Below are positions 32,797-42,008 of a stretch of 42,423 nt of DNA, one piece after another. The position numbers and the translations under genes are program-made. The notes beneath the pieces are model-generated. The model saw only the letters and a program-made list of their open reading frames with translations, was not told where the DNA came from and did no database searches. Position 1 is the first letter of the stretch; each line of letters begins with the position of its first letter. Location: NCBI GenBank assembly GCA_041748175.1, contig JBGTDU010000059.1, positions 1 to 42,423 on the forward strand. Reading direction: 5' to 3'. Source of the stretch: JAHEJB01 sp041748175 (GTDB lineage: Bacteria; Bacteroidota; Rhodothermia; Rhodothermales; Rubricoccaceae).

Positions 32797-34575
32797 CTAC
32801 AGCCCAAATGAAAGGCCGGCGTGAACTTTTGCCTGGTCAATTCCTATATCCGGGTTGAGCGCATACGTGACGGTAACGAGGCCAAGCGGTGTCCGGTACT
32901 GGATTCCAAAACCGTAGCCTGGCTTGACGACCTGTTCCGGCTCGAAGTCTGCCAGTGCTGGCCGATCGATGTAACCTACGTCCACAAAAGCGAAGGCAAA
33001 CGACGTGCGGTCGAGCTGATAGCGATACTCACCGAGGGCGCGGCCGACGACGTTGCCAATAAACTGGTCTTCGTCATAGCCGCGAAGGGAAGCCGCTCCG
33101 CCAAACCTGAAAAGATCGCCGTCGTCGTATATGGCTTGTTGGTCATTTCCGGCACTGCGCCCACCGAGGAGCACGCGGGCGTCGCCGCCCACAACAAGAA
33201 CCTGGCGGCTGAACGTTGGGAGGAAAACGCGCCCGGTAGCGACCAGCCGCTGTTGCTGCACATTGGTCGGCTCCGAAACGCCGCCGCCCTCGATTGGCGG
33301 AAGAGTTCTTCGTCGAAATCCCTGCTCGACGATGGCCTCGATGACCAGTCCACGTCTTGGGTTCGCAGCCTGGTCCATCCGTCGATATCGGACGCCCGCG
33401 CCTGCAAAGTATGCGCTTGATTCCGAGACACGTGGCCGACCGTTTACGATCTGTGCCCCGAAAACGCCTGGCTGAACAAACTCGCGGCCCGCCGATCCCA
33501 GAATCTCGAGTCCCGGGGCAATTCGATAGCCCGTTTCTAACCCATACCGCTGGCTGGAGAACGTTGAATCCTGATTGTGCCCGGCAAACTCGGCCGAAAC
33601 CCGCAGCGGCAATCCGAGCAAATACGGGTCGCTGATTCGGGCCTCCACCGACGAAACGAGCCCAGGGTTGCGAATGAGGCGCAGCCGAATTTGCCTGCCC
33701 CCGCCAAACAAATTGCGGAGCTCCAGCAGTCCATTTCCAACAAACGAGCCGTCGCGACCTGCACCGCCGGGTAGATAGCCGAGGAGCAGATCGAAGGTGC
33801 CCGGGGGGCCCTCCGTTACCGGGATGCGTATCACTGCGCCGCTGTCGACGAGGGCGATGCTGGGCGTCCCGACGTTTTCGAAGAGTGCCGTGGCCTCCAG
33901 TCCTTGCCGGATGGCTTCGGGATCATACGTGGAGAGCGGCATTCCCGGCTGAAGCCCGGCAGCTCGGGCCGCGAAGCTTTTGCCCATCCGCGTGGTTCCG
34001 TCCAACTCGACGCCTACCAGCGTCAGCGTCTCCCCTTCCGAAACGTGCACGAGAACTCCAACGGTAGGCGTTCCGTCGTCGGCGTAGCCCAGAACCAGTG
34101 TTGGCCGAGCCTGGGCGAGTGGAAAACCAGAGCGCTCGTAGCGAACGAGCAGCTCATTGAGGTCGTTTTCGAGCGCCGTCCTGTTGAAACGCCCACCCTC
34201 TCGTGCGCCCATCGTTTGCCGAAAAACGTCCAGGTCAATCGCTCGGCCTCCCTGAAACTCAACCGAGGAAACACGCGCCGCAGTCCCGCGCGAAGCAAAC
34301 AGCGTGGCCTGGCCACCGATGACGCCTGAGGAATCTATGCGCGCGTGGAAGTAGCCCTCCCGCTGGAAATGGAGGAGCGCTTCTTCAGCAGCCGCGTCAG
34401 CGCTGTCGGGCAAGATCGTGCGCGGCGGCGTCCACTCAACAACGTCGCCATCTGCAATGAGCCGCCATGGCGCGTTCTGCTGCGCCCATGCGGCCCTCCC
34501 GCCAAACACGCCAAGACAGAGCCACACCACGAGGGCACGGCGTATCTTTGGCGCGTGCCTCCTGTCCGCCAGCAT
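32797..34575 (-). CDS. BamA/TamA-like outer-membrane protein
   Basis: 592 residues with a signal peptide (KIRRALVVWLCLGVFGGRAAWAQ), POTRA-like domains (about 40-260; RVSSVEFQGGRAIDLDVFRQ, LTLVGVELDGTTRMGKSF) and a C-terminal 16-strand-type barrel. FGGAASLRGYDEDQFIGN carries the conserved RGY of the loop-6 motif of Omp85 proteins. With about two or three POTRA domains it is smaller than BamA, closer to TamA or to a Sam35-like accessory. Such proteins insert beta-barrels or export substrates across the outer membrane. The start at 34575 overlaps the divergent start at 34574 (see finding); a longer frame to 34851 lacks a signal peptide at its front. Confidence 0.88.
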   Translation of the reverse strand: MLADRRHAPKIRRALVVWLCLGVFGGRAAWAQQNAPWRLIADGDVVEWTPPRTILPDSADAAAEEALLHFQREGYFHARIDSSGVIGGQATLFASRGTAARVSSVEFQGGRAIDLDVFRQTMGAREGGRFNRTALENDLNELLVRYERSGFPLAQARPTLVLGYADDGTPTVGVLVHVSEGETLTLVGVELDGTTRMGKSFAARAAGLQPGMPLSTYDPEAIRQGLEATALFENVGTPSIALVDSGAVIRIPVTEGPPGTFDLLLGYLPGGAGRDGSFVGNGLLELRNLFGGGRQIRLRLIRNPGLVSSVEARISDPYLLGLPLRVSAEFAGHNQDSTFSSQRYGLETGYRIAPGLEILGSAGREFVQPGVFGAQIVNGRPRVSESSAYFAGAGVRYRRMDQAANPRRGLVIEAIVEQGFRRRTLPPIEGGGVSEPTNVQQQRLVATGRVFLPTFSRQVLVVGGDARVLLGGRSAGNDQQAIYDDGDLFRFGGAASLRGYDEDQFIGNVVGRALGEYRYQLDRTSFAFAFVDVGYIDRPALADFEPEQVVKPGYGFGIQYRTPLGLVTVTYALNPDIGIDQAKVHAGLSFGL

Positions 34576-34930
34576 GCGTTTCCTGCTCACCTTCACAGTC
34601 GTCTGCGTAATCGTCTTGGCTTTGCCGCTTCCGGCTCGTTCGAGCTTGCAAACGGTTTCGGACGTTGAGCGTTCCGGCGTTCCAGCCGATACGCTTCGAT
34701 ATGCCGTAACGCCGGGCGAACCGCTGATTGTGCAGCTCCCCGCCGAGGTGCGCGGCCAACCTGCTTCGTATCGGCTCCTGCGTGCTCCCGCTTTGAGCTG
34801 GCTGGTTGATCGGTCATTTTTCTGGCGGACGCTTTCGAGCGAATTCGGCACGATGCACGTGCTGATTGAAAGTCGAGTCGCAGGGCAGGACCCCGATACA
34901 CTTGTTCTGGCGATTCAGGTGGGCCGGTAA
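34574..34930 (+). CDS. Small secreted protein of unknown function
   Basis: 118 residues with a clear signal peptide (MRFLLTFTVVCVIVLALPLP, cleavage near ARSS). The mature part is beta-rich (LRYAVTPGEPLIVQLPAEVRGQPASYRLLRAP, MHVLIESRVAGQDPDTLVLAIQVGR) and may be a small Ig-like or cadherin-like domain. No family recognised. The start codon overlaps that of the divergent BamA-like gene, and the stop is only 2 bp before the mutY start, so it is probably co-transcribed with mutY. Confidence 0.65.
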   Translation: MRFLLTFTVVCVIVLALPLPARSSLQTVSDVERSGVPADTLRYAVTPGEPLIVQLPAEVRGQPASYRLLRAPALSWLVDRSFFWRTLSSEFGTMHVLIESRVAGQDPDTLVLAIQVGR

Positions 34931-34932
34931 TT

Positions 34933-36114
34933 TTGGCCCGAAGCCACGCGTTGTCGGCACGACTTCTGGCCCTCGTGGAACAGCGGCACCGGGACCAATT
35001 TCGAGAGGGGCTGATCGGTTGGTTCGTGGAGAACAGGCGCGAGATGCCCTGGCGCAGCCCCGAAGCCTCTTTGAAGCGCGATCCGTACCACGTTTGGGTC
35101 TCGGAAGTCATGCTACAGCAGACGCGCGTCGATCAGGTCCGGCCCTATTTCGAGCGGTTCGTTGAGGCATTTCCAACGATAAGAGATCTGGCGGAAGCAG
35201 AATTGGACGCGGTACTGAAGTGCTGGGAGGGCCTTGGCTATTACACTCGGGCGCGCAATCTCCACACCTCGGCCTCGCTCATTGTAAAGGAATTCGGCGG
35301 CTCGATGCCCGACGACGAGGCCTCCCTTCGCTCGCTCCCCGGCATCGGAGCGTACACGGCTGCGGCTGTTCTCTCGATCGCTTTCAACAAGCCGCTCGCT
35401 GTTCTGGATGGGAATGTCATCCGCGTACTCAGCCGAGTTTTTGGCATCGAGCAGGATGTGCGTTCGTCTGCGACCAGACGGGCGCTCCAATCCGTTGCCG
35501 ATTCTCTGCTTGACCGAAAACGACCGGGCCTATTCAACGAAGCGTTGATGGAACTCGGCGCGACGATCTGCACGCCAAGAAATCCACGATGCACGGCATG
35601 TCCGCTCTCCTCCGAATGCTTCGCATTTGCAGCCGACAGGATGAGCGATTTTCCGGTCGCCGCGAAAAGGAAGCCGACGCCGCACTACGAAATCGCGGTT
35701 GGCGTGGTCACCGACTCGCGGGGGTGCGTGCTCATCCAGAAGAGGCCGCAGCAGGCGATGCTCGGTGGGCTGTGGGAGTTCCCCGGAGGAAAACGAGAGG
35801 CCGACGAGACTCTTCGGGAGACCTGCCGCCGCGAGCTGGAAGAAGAACTCGGGATCGATATTGAGGTCGGAGACGAGATCGCGCGGATCAAACATGCCTA
35901 CTCTCACTTCTCTATCACACTGGCCGCCTTCGATTGCTCGCTGGTCTCCGGCAAACCCGCTCATCACACCGGGCAAGAAATACGGTGGATCCACATAGAG
36001 AATCTTGCAGAGTTCGCCTTCCCGAGAGCCAGCCAGAAGGTGATCGAGGTGCTCGTCGCCAATGCGAACGTCGTTGTTGGCGGAACCCCGCACGAAAACA
36101 TCGTAGCGCCGTAG
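34933..36114 (+). CDS. mutY: A/G-specific adenine glycosylase MutY
   Basis: 393 residues from a TTG start, 2 bp after the preceding stop; TTG at 34951 and GTG at 34975 are also possible, since no ATG precedes the domain. The catalytic domain shows EVMLQQTRVDQV, the helix-hairpin-helix LPGIGAYTAAAVLSIAF with Asp in VLDGNVIRVLSR, and the [4Fe-4S] loop C-x6-C-x2-C-x5-C in CTPRNPRCTACPLSSEC. The C-terminal Nudix-like domain (LIQKRPQQAMLGGLWEFPGG, ETCRRELEEELG) recognises 8-oxoguanine. The enzyme removes A opposite 8-oxoG. The stop codon lies inside a palindrome. Confidence 0.95.
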   Translation: MARSHALSARLLALVEQRHRDQFREGLIGWFVENRREMPWRSPEASLKRDPYHVWVSEVMLQQTRVDQVRPYFERFVEAFPTIRDLAEAELDAVLKCWEGLGYYTRARNLHTSASLIVKEFGGSMPDDEASLRSLPGIGAYTAAAVLSIAFNKPLAVLDGNVIRVLSRVFGIEQDVRSSATRRALQSVADSLLDRKRPGLFNEALMELGATICTPRNPRCTACPLSSECFAFAADRMSDFPVAAKRKPTPHYEIAVGVVTDSRGCVLIQKRPQQAMLGGLWEFPGGKREADETLRETCRRELEEELGIDIEVGDEIARIKHAYSHFSITLAAFDCSLVSGKPAHHTGQEIRWIHIENLAEFAFPRASQKVIEVLVANANVVVGGTPHENIVAP

Positions 36115-36130
36115 CATGCTACGGCGCTAC
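36103..36130. terminator. 28-bp palindrome, likely bidirectional terminator
   Basis: GTAGCGCCGTAGCATG (36103-36118) and its mirror to 36130 form a perfect palindrome centred on GCATGC. It contains the mutY stop codon and lies 8 bp from the converging M16 peptidase stop. No strong T-run follows, so termination is inferred from position. Confidence 0.55.
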
Positions 36131-36138
36131 AGTTTGGT

Positions 36139-39069
36139 TCAGAAAATGGGCCGTTCGAAGACGTCATCGACCGAGATCACCTGAACGTCGGATGCGTCGA
36201 GGCCCAGCGGATATTGCTGGATGACTTCGTCCTCCACAAGGATCTCGGTCGGCGGCTCCGCCGCGTACGTCATCGGTGAGGGCGTGTCAGCAATCAATCG
36301 CGCGGCGAGGTCGGCGGCGTTCGGTGTGATGATCGCCACAGCCATTCCGTCGCTCCGCAGGTGCGTACGAATCGCACGGTTTACATCATCCAACGTGAGG
36401 CTGGCCAGACCATCCCGGATGTACTGCACGAACTCGGTCGTGCCGTAGTAATTGTCGTCGACCGCGTAGCCGAGAGCGGTTCCCTGGCTGGCTGTGAGCA
36501 CCGCTGTGTACTTCATCAGGAAGTTGCGCGTCTCGTCGAAGTCGTGCTGAGATATGCCATCCCGAACCAACCGGTCATGCTCATACTTGGCGATCCGTAG
36601 AGCGAAATGGGCCTGCTCCGGCGGAACTGGCCGGATCCAGATCTGGAAAATCTGCTGTTGCCGTCCCACATTTGTTGGAGGCTGGGTGGTAAACATCCCG
36701 CCCGGGTAGTACTCGGTATAGGCGTAGTCGCCGTAATTCATCCCGCGAATCTCGCGAATGCGTTGGAAGAGGTACGAGTTGCTGGACCGGTGCTCTCCGA
36801 AATAGGATCGCGCGAGATACAGCGCCACGAAGTCCGGGTCGCCGCGACGCACGTCGATAGGGAAGCCCATCGAGATCGCCGTCGCGCGGGTGTCCTTGTC
36901 GACAAGTGTGACGCGCATTCCATCCGGAATCGAAACCTGTTCCACAGTGCGCGCCGCGATGTCGGCCCCTGCGTCCGCCGGTAGATTCTCTGCGATGTCC
37001 GCACGCATCCGGTTCATGAAGGACTCCGGCGCATCACCCGCGACCGCTAGCGTAAGGAGCGGCTGCGTGTAGTGCGATGCGTAGAAATTCCGCACATCCT
37101 CCAGCGTCAGCGCCTCGATTGCCTCCGCGTGGCCGTCGTTGAGATGGCCGTAAGGATGCTCTGGCCCATAAATCATCTCGTACAGGACTTCCTTGCCCAA
37201 CTCCTCGTCGTTGTTGGCGCGAAGGCCAACGCGAATCTGGTTGAGCAAGTTCGACTTGACGCGCGAGAAGTCCTCTTCCCGGAAACCCGGATCGAGAAGC
37301 TGTCCGCCAACGACATCGTAATAGCGGTCGAGGTTGTCGCGGTGGACGGTGCCGCCGAATACGGTCATCTCCTTGTCGAGCTGAACACCGAATCCAGCGG
37401 CCATCGGGTACAGCGCCCTCTGGATATCGGCATAGGGCATCGACCGGCTGCCGGCATCAGCCACCATGTTGGCGGTGAGCGTGGCAAGGCCTTCCTTGCC
37501 CGCCGGGTCGTCGGCCGGACCTGTCATAAATCGGAAACGGAGATCAACAAGCGGGGAAGCAGAGGCTTGAATGAGTTCCTCAAACTGTACCGTGGCGACG
37601 TTGCCCGAAGCCATACGATGGGGCACTGAGACGGCTTCCACCGACTCCGCGGCAAGCGTGGCCCCACTTCGGAGGAGCCCATCTACCGTGCCCATCTCGG
37701 CGCTTTCACCCTCCAGTACGCCCTGGCTGAGCGTCGTCACGATCATGCCTTGGTCGGTGAAGTATTTGTTGGCGACGCGCTGAATGGCGTCCGGCGTGAT
37801 GGCATCGTAATTCCTGTAGACTGCGTTAAGGGTCTCGACATCACGCGTTGCGGCCACGTATGGAACGAGGGCGTCGGCAATGGCTTCGGAGTTATTGAGG
37901 CCCGATGCAAAGCCGTATTTGAGCGCGCTCTTGATCTCAACGATGCGAGCTGGATCCGGCGAAATCGTTCGCATATCCGCCAACGCTTGTTGGATCGCCT
38001 CGCGAACAGCCGGAATGTTTGCAGCGTCAGGTACGCGTGCCATCACACCGACGAGCGCGGGGTCGCGGGCGTCCGGGAAATAGGAGAACAACTGGTCGGA
38101 CAGCTGCTCGTCGACCACCAGACGCTGATACAAAGGGCTCGACGAGGAGAACGCGTACTGCGCCAGAACGTCAAGCGCCTGCATATCGCCAGACGCCGGA
38201 TTATCGGATGTTGGGTATGCAGATGGGCCTCGAAACATGACCGTTACCCACGGCAACGTTGGGCTATCCCAGTTCACGTGGGCGTAAAGCGGGCCGCTCG
38301 GCGCGGGCTCGGCGGGAACGTCAACGGGTTCGAAGCCCGGTTCCCAGACGCCCCAGTAGCGCTCGGCAAGGTCGAACACTTCGTCAGCTTCGACATCGCC
38401 GGACACAATAATCACAGCGTTCTCTGGCCGGTAATAGCGGCGCAGAAACTCGCGGCTGTAGGCGAACTGGTTGGGCATGTCCTCGATGTCTTCGATGAAG
38501 CCCATCGTGGTGTGCCTGTACGTGTGCGTAGTAAACGCCGTGGCGCGCATGGTTTCGAAAAGCTTCGAAACCGGGTTCGCGCTGTTCTTGTTGTACTCGC
38601 CGAGAACGGCCTGCGCTTCCGTACGGAAGTCAGCCTCGGCGTACGAGAGGTTCATAAAACGGTCCGCCTGCAGCTCCATAATCTGATCCAGATCCTCTTT
38701 CGAAAACGTCGTCGTGTAAACCGTCCGATCGTCTGTGGTGTACGCGTTGTCGTCGGCTCCCGCATTCTTCAGGATGGCACCGTAAGCGTTGGATGGAAAC
38801 CGCTCCGTGCCCCTGAACATCATGTGCTCGAAGAAGTGGGCGAAACCGGATTTCCCTTCCTCCACTTCGTTGCGCGAGCCTGTCGAGACCGGGATCTGTA
38901 GAGAAACGATGTTCGGAAAATCAGTTGGGATGACGATGACTCGGAGTCCGTTGTCGAGATCGCGGACCTCGTACTCGTACGGGAAGATGCGGTTGGCAGA
39001 ATCGTCCATTTGGGCGAGGGCCGGAAGGGCGAACAGGGCCATTGCGGCCAACATTGCGAGCAGGCGCAT
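36139..39069 (-). CDS. Secreted M16 family zinc peptidase (two-domain, PqqL/insulinase-like)
   Basis: 976 residues with signal peptide (MRLLAMLAAMALFALPALAQ). The inverted zinc motif HxxEH is HFFEH (His78, Glu81, His82), with the third ligand Glu158 in AVLGEYNKNS, 76 residues after the second His as expected. Four M16 units in two halves are visible; the second half (from about 500) lacks the HxxEH and acts as the inactive partner. Such periplasmic or secreted peptidases degrade short peptides inside a closed chamber. The end PIF reaches almost to the palindrome shared with mutY. Confidence 0.93.
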   Translation of the reverse strand: MRLLAMLAAMALFALPALAQMDDSANRIFPYEYEVRDLDNGLRVIVIPTDFPNIVSLQIPVSTGSRNEVEEGKSGFAHFFEHMMFRGTERFPSNAYGAILKNAGADDNAYTTDDRTVYTTTFSKEDLDQIMELQADRFMNLSYAEADFRTEAQAVLGEYNKNSANPVSKLFETMRATAFTTHTYRHTTMGFIEDIEDMPNQFAYSREFLRRYYRPENAVIIVSGDVEADEVFDLAERYWGVWEPGFEPVDVPAEPAPSGPLYAHVNWDSPTLPWVTVMFRGPSAYPTSDNPASGDMQALDVLAQYAFSSSSPLYQRLVVDEQLSDQLFSYFPDARDPALVGVMARVPDAANIPAVREAIQQALADMRTISPDPARIVEIKSALKYGFASGLNNSEAIADALVPYVAATRDVETLNAVYRNYDAITPDAIQRVANKYFTDQGMIVTTLSQGVLEGESAEMGTVDGLLRSGATLAAESVEAVSVPHRMASGNVATVQFEELIQASASPLVDLRFRFMTGPADDPAGKEGLATLTANMVADAGSRSMPYADIQRALYPMAAGFGVQLDKEMTVFGGTVHRDNLDRYYDVVGGQLLDPGFREEDFSRVKSNLLNQIRVGLRANNDEELGKEVLYEMIYGPEHPYGHLNDGHAEAIEALTLEDVRNFYASHYTQPLLTLAVAGDAPESFMNRMRADIAENLPADAGADIAARTVEQVSIPDGMRVTLVDKDTRATAISMGFPIDVRRGDPDFVALYLARSYFGEHRSSNSYLFQRIREIRGMNYGDYAYTEYYPGGMFTTQPPTNVGRQQQIFQIWIRPVPPEQAHFALRIAKYEHDRLVRDGISQHDFDETRNFLMKYTAVLTASQGTALGYAVDDNYYGTTEFVQYIRDGLASLTLDDVNRAIRTHLRSDGMAVAIITPNAADLAARLIADTPSPMTYAAEPPTEILVEDEVIQQYPLGLDASDVQVISVDDVFERPIF

Positions 39070-39413
39070 GATTTTTGGGAAGGGTTAGGCGGATGGGCCG
39101 ATGGATGCAACGGCCCGGTACAAACGACAATGCTAGGAAGTTAGCACGTGGGCATGCGTCTTGGGTTGCACCGTCAACTCCTCCCTTCCCAAGGGAGGTG
39201 CCGAGCTTGCGAGGCGGAGGGTTGTTCGCGCTTTAAAAAAACAACATTGCCTGCTCCGAAGGCACCTCGCACAATCGCAATTAACCCCCAGTCCGCTGAA
39301 CGGCGGACAGCCCCCTTGGGAAAGGGGCGGTCTGCTGGCCACACCCGTGAAACTGCCGTTACACACCGTTTCTAGCCTCCAGCGTAGTATGCGACTCTCA
39401 GAATCAAGATCCC
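39070..39413. other. Divergent intergenic region with a dispersed repeat
   Basis: 344 bp between the divergent M16 and OsmC-fusion genes, holding both promoters and a repeat at 39178-39330. No gene supported. Confidence 0.6.
39178..39330. repeat. Dispersed intergenic repeat, CTCCCTT...AAGGGAGG type
   Basis: CTCCTCCCTTCCCAAGGGAGG followed closely by GTGCCGAGCTTGCGAGGCGG and AGGGT (39180-39224), and a second palindrome CCCCCTTGGGAAAGGGG near 39310. The same words occur at 22858-22940 and 13909-13966. Confidence 0.8.
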
Positions 39414-40670
39414 ATGCCCTCCAGCCGCCTCACTTTTCAAAACGCCGACGGCCAACAACTCGCGGCCAAACTCGAAGCCCCGGAAGGCGAAGCCTCTGCC
39501 TACGCCCTGTTCGCACATTGCTTCACGTGCTCGAAAGACTTGCAGGTCGTCCGCCGGATTAGTCGCGCGCTGACTGATCGGGGCATTGCGGTGTTGTCGT
39601 TCGACTTCACGGGGCTCGGCCAAAGCGAAGGCGATTTCAAAGACACGTCTTTCTCCTCGACTTTGGATGACCTTGTCCGGGCAGTGCAATTGTTAGAGAA
39701 GGACTACGAGGCTCCGCAGCTACTTATCGGGCATTCTCTCGGTGGAGCCGCCGCGCTGGCCGTCGCCGAAAAACTTCCAAGCGTCAAAGCCATTGCGACC
39801 ATTGGTGCGCCGCTCGATCCGGGCCACGTCCAAAATCTGTTCGTTCCGTCCCTCCCGGAGATTGAGTCCCGAGGCGAAGCAACCGTCAGCATTGGCGGGC
39901 GGCCATTCTGCATCCGCAAGCAGTTCCTGGATGATCTGGAGAGCCAGGAGGCGATGACGGATCGAATCGCTCGACTTGGCAAAGCGCTTTTGATTTTCCA
40001 TTCGCCACAGGACGAAACCGTTGGGATCGAACAGGCCGCGCACATCTACAAAGCCGCTCATCATCCCAAGAGCTTCGTCTCGCTCGATGGCGCGGATCAC
40101 CTCGTCACCAATGCTGACGACGCACGCTACGTCGCCGACGTTCTTTCCGCTTGGGCGAGCCGCTATTTGACGCTTTCGGACTCGACCGTGAATGCGGAGA
40201 TGGTGCCATCCAACGGCGCGGCGTCATCGAGTTACGCCGACTCGACAGTTCGTGTCAGGACGGGAGCATCAGGCTTCAAGACGACGATCAACGTCCGCGG
40301 GTTTGAACTCCTAGCCGACGAGCCCGCATCTTCTGGCGGCACTGAGACCGGGCCGACTCCGTACGACTTCCTCGCGGCAGCACTCGGCGCTTGCACAAGT
40401 ATGACGCTCCGCATGTACGCCGATCGGAAGAAATGGCCTCTGGAGGGTGTGACAACCGCTGTTTCGCACGACCGCATCCATGCAGCCGATTGCGAATCCT
40501 GCGAAAGCGCCGACGGCCACCTCGACCGCCTCTCAAGGGAAATCGTGTTGGACGGCCCGTTGGATTCCGACCAAAAAGCGCGATTGTTGGAGATCGCCGA
40601 CCGCTGCCCGGTTCACAAAACGCTGCATAGCGAGATCGTCGTGGAAACGAGGTTGGCCGAAACGGCGTAG
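39414..40670 (+). CDS. Alpha/beta hydrolase-OsmC fusion protein
   Basis: 418 residues. The N-terminal alpha/beta hydrolase (about 1-255) has FAHCFTCSKDLQVVRRI and nucleophile Ser108 in GHSLGGAAAL. The C-terminal OsmC domain (about 275-418) has its two reactive Cys: Cys327 in LGACTSMTLRMYADRK and Cys398 in DRCPVHKTLHSEI. OsmC proteins reduce organic peroxides with dithiols; this fusion is known in Bacteroidota and others, and the hydrolase part may free acyl peroxides or thioesters. It is 27 bp before egtB on the same strand, so the three genes are likely one thiol-redox operon. Confidence 0.94.
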   Translation: MPSSRLTFQNADGQQLAAKLEAPEGEASAYALFAHCFTCSKDLQVVRRISRALTDRGIAVLSFDFTGLGQSEGDFKDTSFSSTLDDLVRAVQLLEKDYEAPQLLIGHSLGGAAALAVAEKLPSVKAIATIGAPLDPGHVQNLFVPSLPEIESRGEATVSIGGRPFCIRKQFLDDLESQEAMTDRIARLGKALLIFHSPQDETVGIEQAAHIYKAAHHPKSFVSLDGADHLVTNADDARYVADVLSAWASRYLTLSDSTVNAEMVPSNGAASSSYADSTVRVRTGASGFKTTINVRGFELLADEPASSGGTETGPTPYDFLAAALGACTSMTLRMYADRKKWPLEGVTTAVSHDRIHAADCESCESADGHLDRLSREIVLDGPLDSDQKARLLEIADRCPVHKTLHSEIVVETRLAETA

Positions 40671-40697
40671 GTCTCCCCTTTCTCACGATACTTTCTG

Positions 40698-41999
40698 ATG
40701 CAGGTCGCAACCACTACCGCAATCGACGAGCGCTTTGCCACCGTCCGCGCGTTCACGGAATCGCTTTGCGAGGGTCTGGAAACGGAGGATTACGTCGTCC
40801 AATCGATGGAAGACGTTAGCCCGACGAAGTGGCATCTTGCTCACACCACGTGGTTCTTCGAGACGTTCTTACTTCGCGAGTTCGCCGAGGACTACAGGCT
40901 CTTCCATCCGCAGTACCCCTTCCTCTTCAACTCCTACTACGTGCAGGCGGGCGAGCGCCATTGCCGCGCCCAACGCGGCTACCTCTCGCGCCCGACGGTG
41001 GATGAGGTCTTCGCCTACCGCAGGTACGTGGACGAGCAGATGGCGGGACTGCTGGAACGTTTTGAGGAATCGAGCAACCCACGACTTGCGGAGGTTCTGG
41101 AGATCGGCTTGAACCACGAGCAGCAGCATCAAGAGTTGATGCTAACCGACATCAAACATGTGTTCTCGGTTAACCCACTGCGGCCGGCATACCGAGAGAA
41201 ATCCCCCGTCACCCCTGCCACCGCTGGGTCTCTGGAATGGATTCCGTTCGAGGCCGGGTTGCACGAAATCGGTTTCAAGCCCTCGGGGGAAACCGCACAC
41301 GAGCGCTTTCACTTCGACAATGAGGGGCCGCGGCATAGAGCGTTTGTGGAAGCGTTCGAACTCGGCCACCGACTGGTCACGTGTTCAGAGTTCCTCGCAT
41401 TTATGGCCGATGGCGGCTACAAACGTTCCGAACTGTGGCTAAGCGAGGGCTGGGCAACATGCACAACGAACGAATGGTCGGAGCCGTTTTATTGGGAAAT
41501 ATTGGACGGCGAGTGGCAACACTTCACGATGTTCGGGATGCGCCCGGTCGATCCAAATGAGCCACTCACGCACGTCTCGTACTTCGAAGCGGACGCCTTC
41601 GCGCGCTGGTCGGGTGAGCGTTTGCCAAGTGAGTTCGAGTGGGAAGTCGCCGCGAACACGCTTCCTCTCGAAGGGCCCTTCGTCGACGCCGGTAACCTCC
41701 ATCCTGCGCCGGTCGAGATGCTCAACGCTGGCGATGGCGCCCTGGCGCAGCCTCGCCTCCAACAGATGTTCGGGGACGCCTGGCAGTGGACGCAAAGTCA
41801 GTACAGCCCGTACCCCGGTTATCGGCCCGTTGATGGAGCGTTGGGCGAGTACAATGGCAAGTGGATGAGCAACCAGTTCGTCCTGCGCGGCGGATCTTGC
41901 GCCACGAGTCGGTCCCACATCCGCCGAACCTACCGCAATTTTTTCCATGCGGCGGCCTCGTGGCAGTTCACGGGAATTCGCCTCGCGAGAAGCCTCTAG
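40698..41999 (+). CDS. egtB: Ergothioneine biosynthesis protein EgtB
   Basis: 433 residues. The N-terminal DinB-like domain gives the iron ligands His49 (KWHLAHTTWFFE), His140 and His144 (GLNHEQQHQELM). The C-terminal formylglycine-generating-enzyme fold ends with MFGDAWQWTQSQYSPYPGY and VLRGGSCATSRSHIRRTYRNFF. EgtB is the iron oxygenase that joins hercynine with a thiol (cysteine or gamma-glutamylcysteine) to give the sulfoxide. Nine bp separate it from egtD, so the pathway genes form one operon. Confidence 0.95.
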   Translation: MQVATTTAIDERFATVRAFTESLCEGLETEDYVVQSMEDVSPTKWHLAHTTWFFETFLLREFAEDYRLFHPQYPFLFNSYYVQAGERHCRAQRGYLSRPTVDEVFAYRRYVDEQMAGLLERFEESSNPRLAEVLEIGLNHEQQHQELMLTDIKHVFSVNPLRPAYREKSPVTPATAGSLEWIPFEAGLHEIGFKPSGETAHERFHFDNEGPRHRAFVEAFELGHRLVTCSEFLAFMADGGYKRSELWLSEGWATCTTNEWSEPFYWEILDGEWQHFTMFGMRPVDPNEPLTHVSYFEADAFARWSGERLPSEFEWEVAANTLPLEGPFVDAGNLHPAPVEMLNAGDGALAQPRLQQMFGDAWQWTQSQYSPYPGYRPVDGALGEYNGKWMSNQFVLRGGSCATSRSHIRRTYRNFFHAAASWQFTGIRLARSL

Positions 42000-42008
42000 G
42001 TTCTATCG

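Noticed and set aside
37750..38901. Long plus-strand frame (383 codons) across the M16 peptidase gene
   Set aside because: The minus strand encodes HFFEH and the full M16 layout; the plus-strand product is low-complexity Arg/Val-rich.
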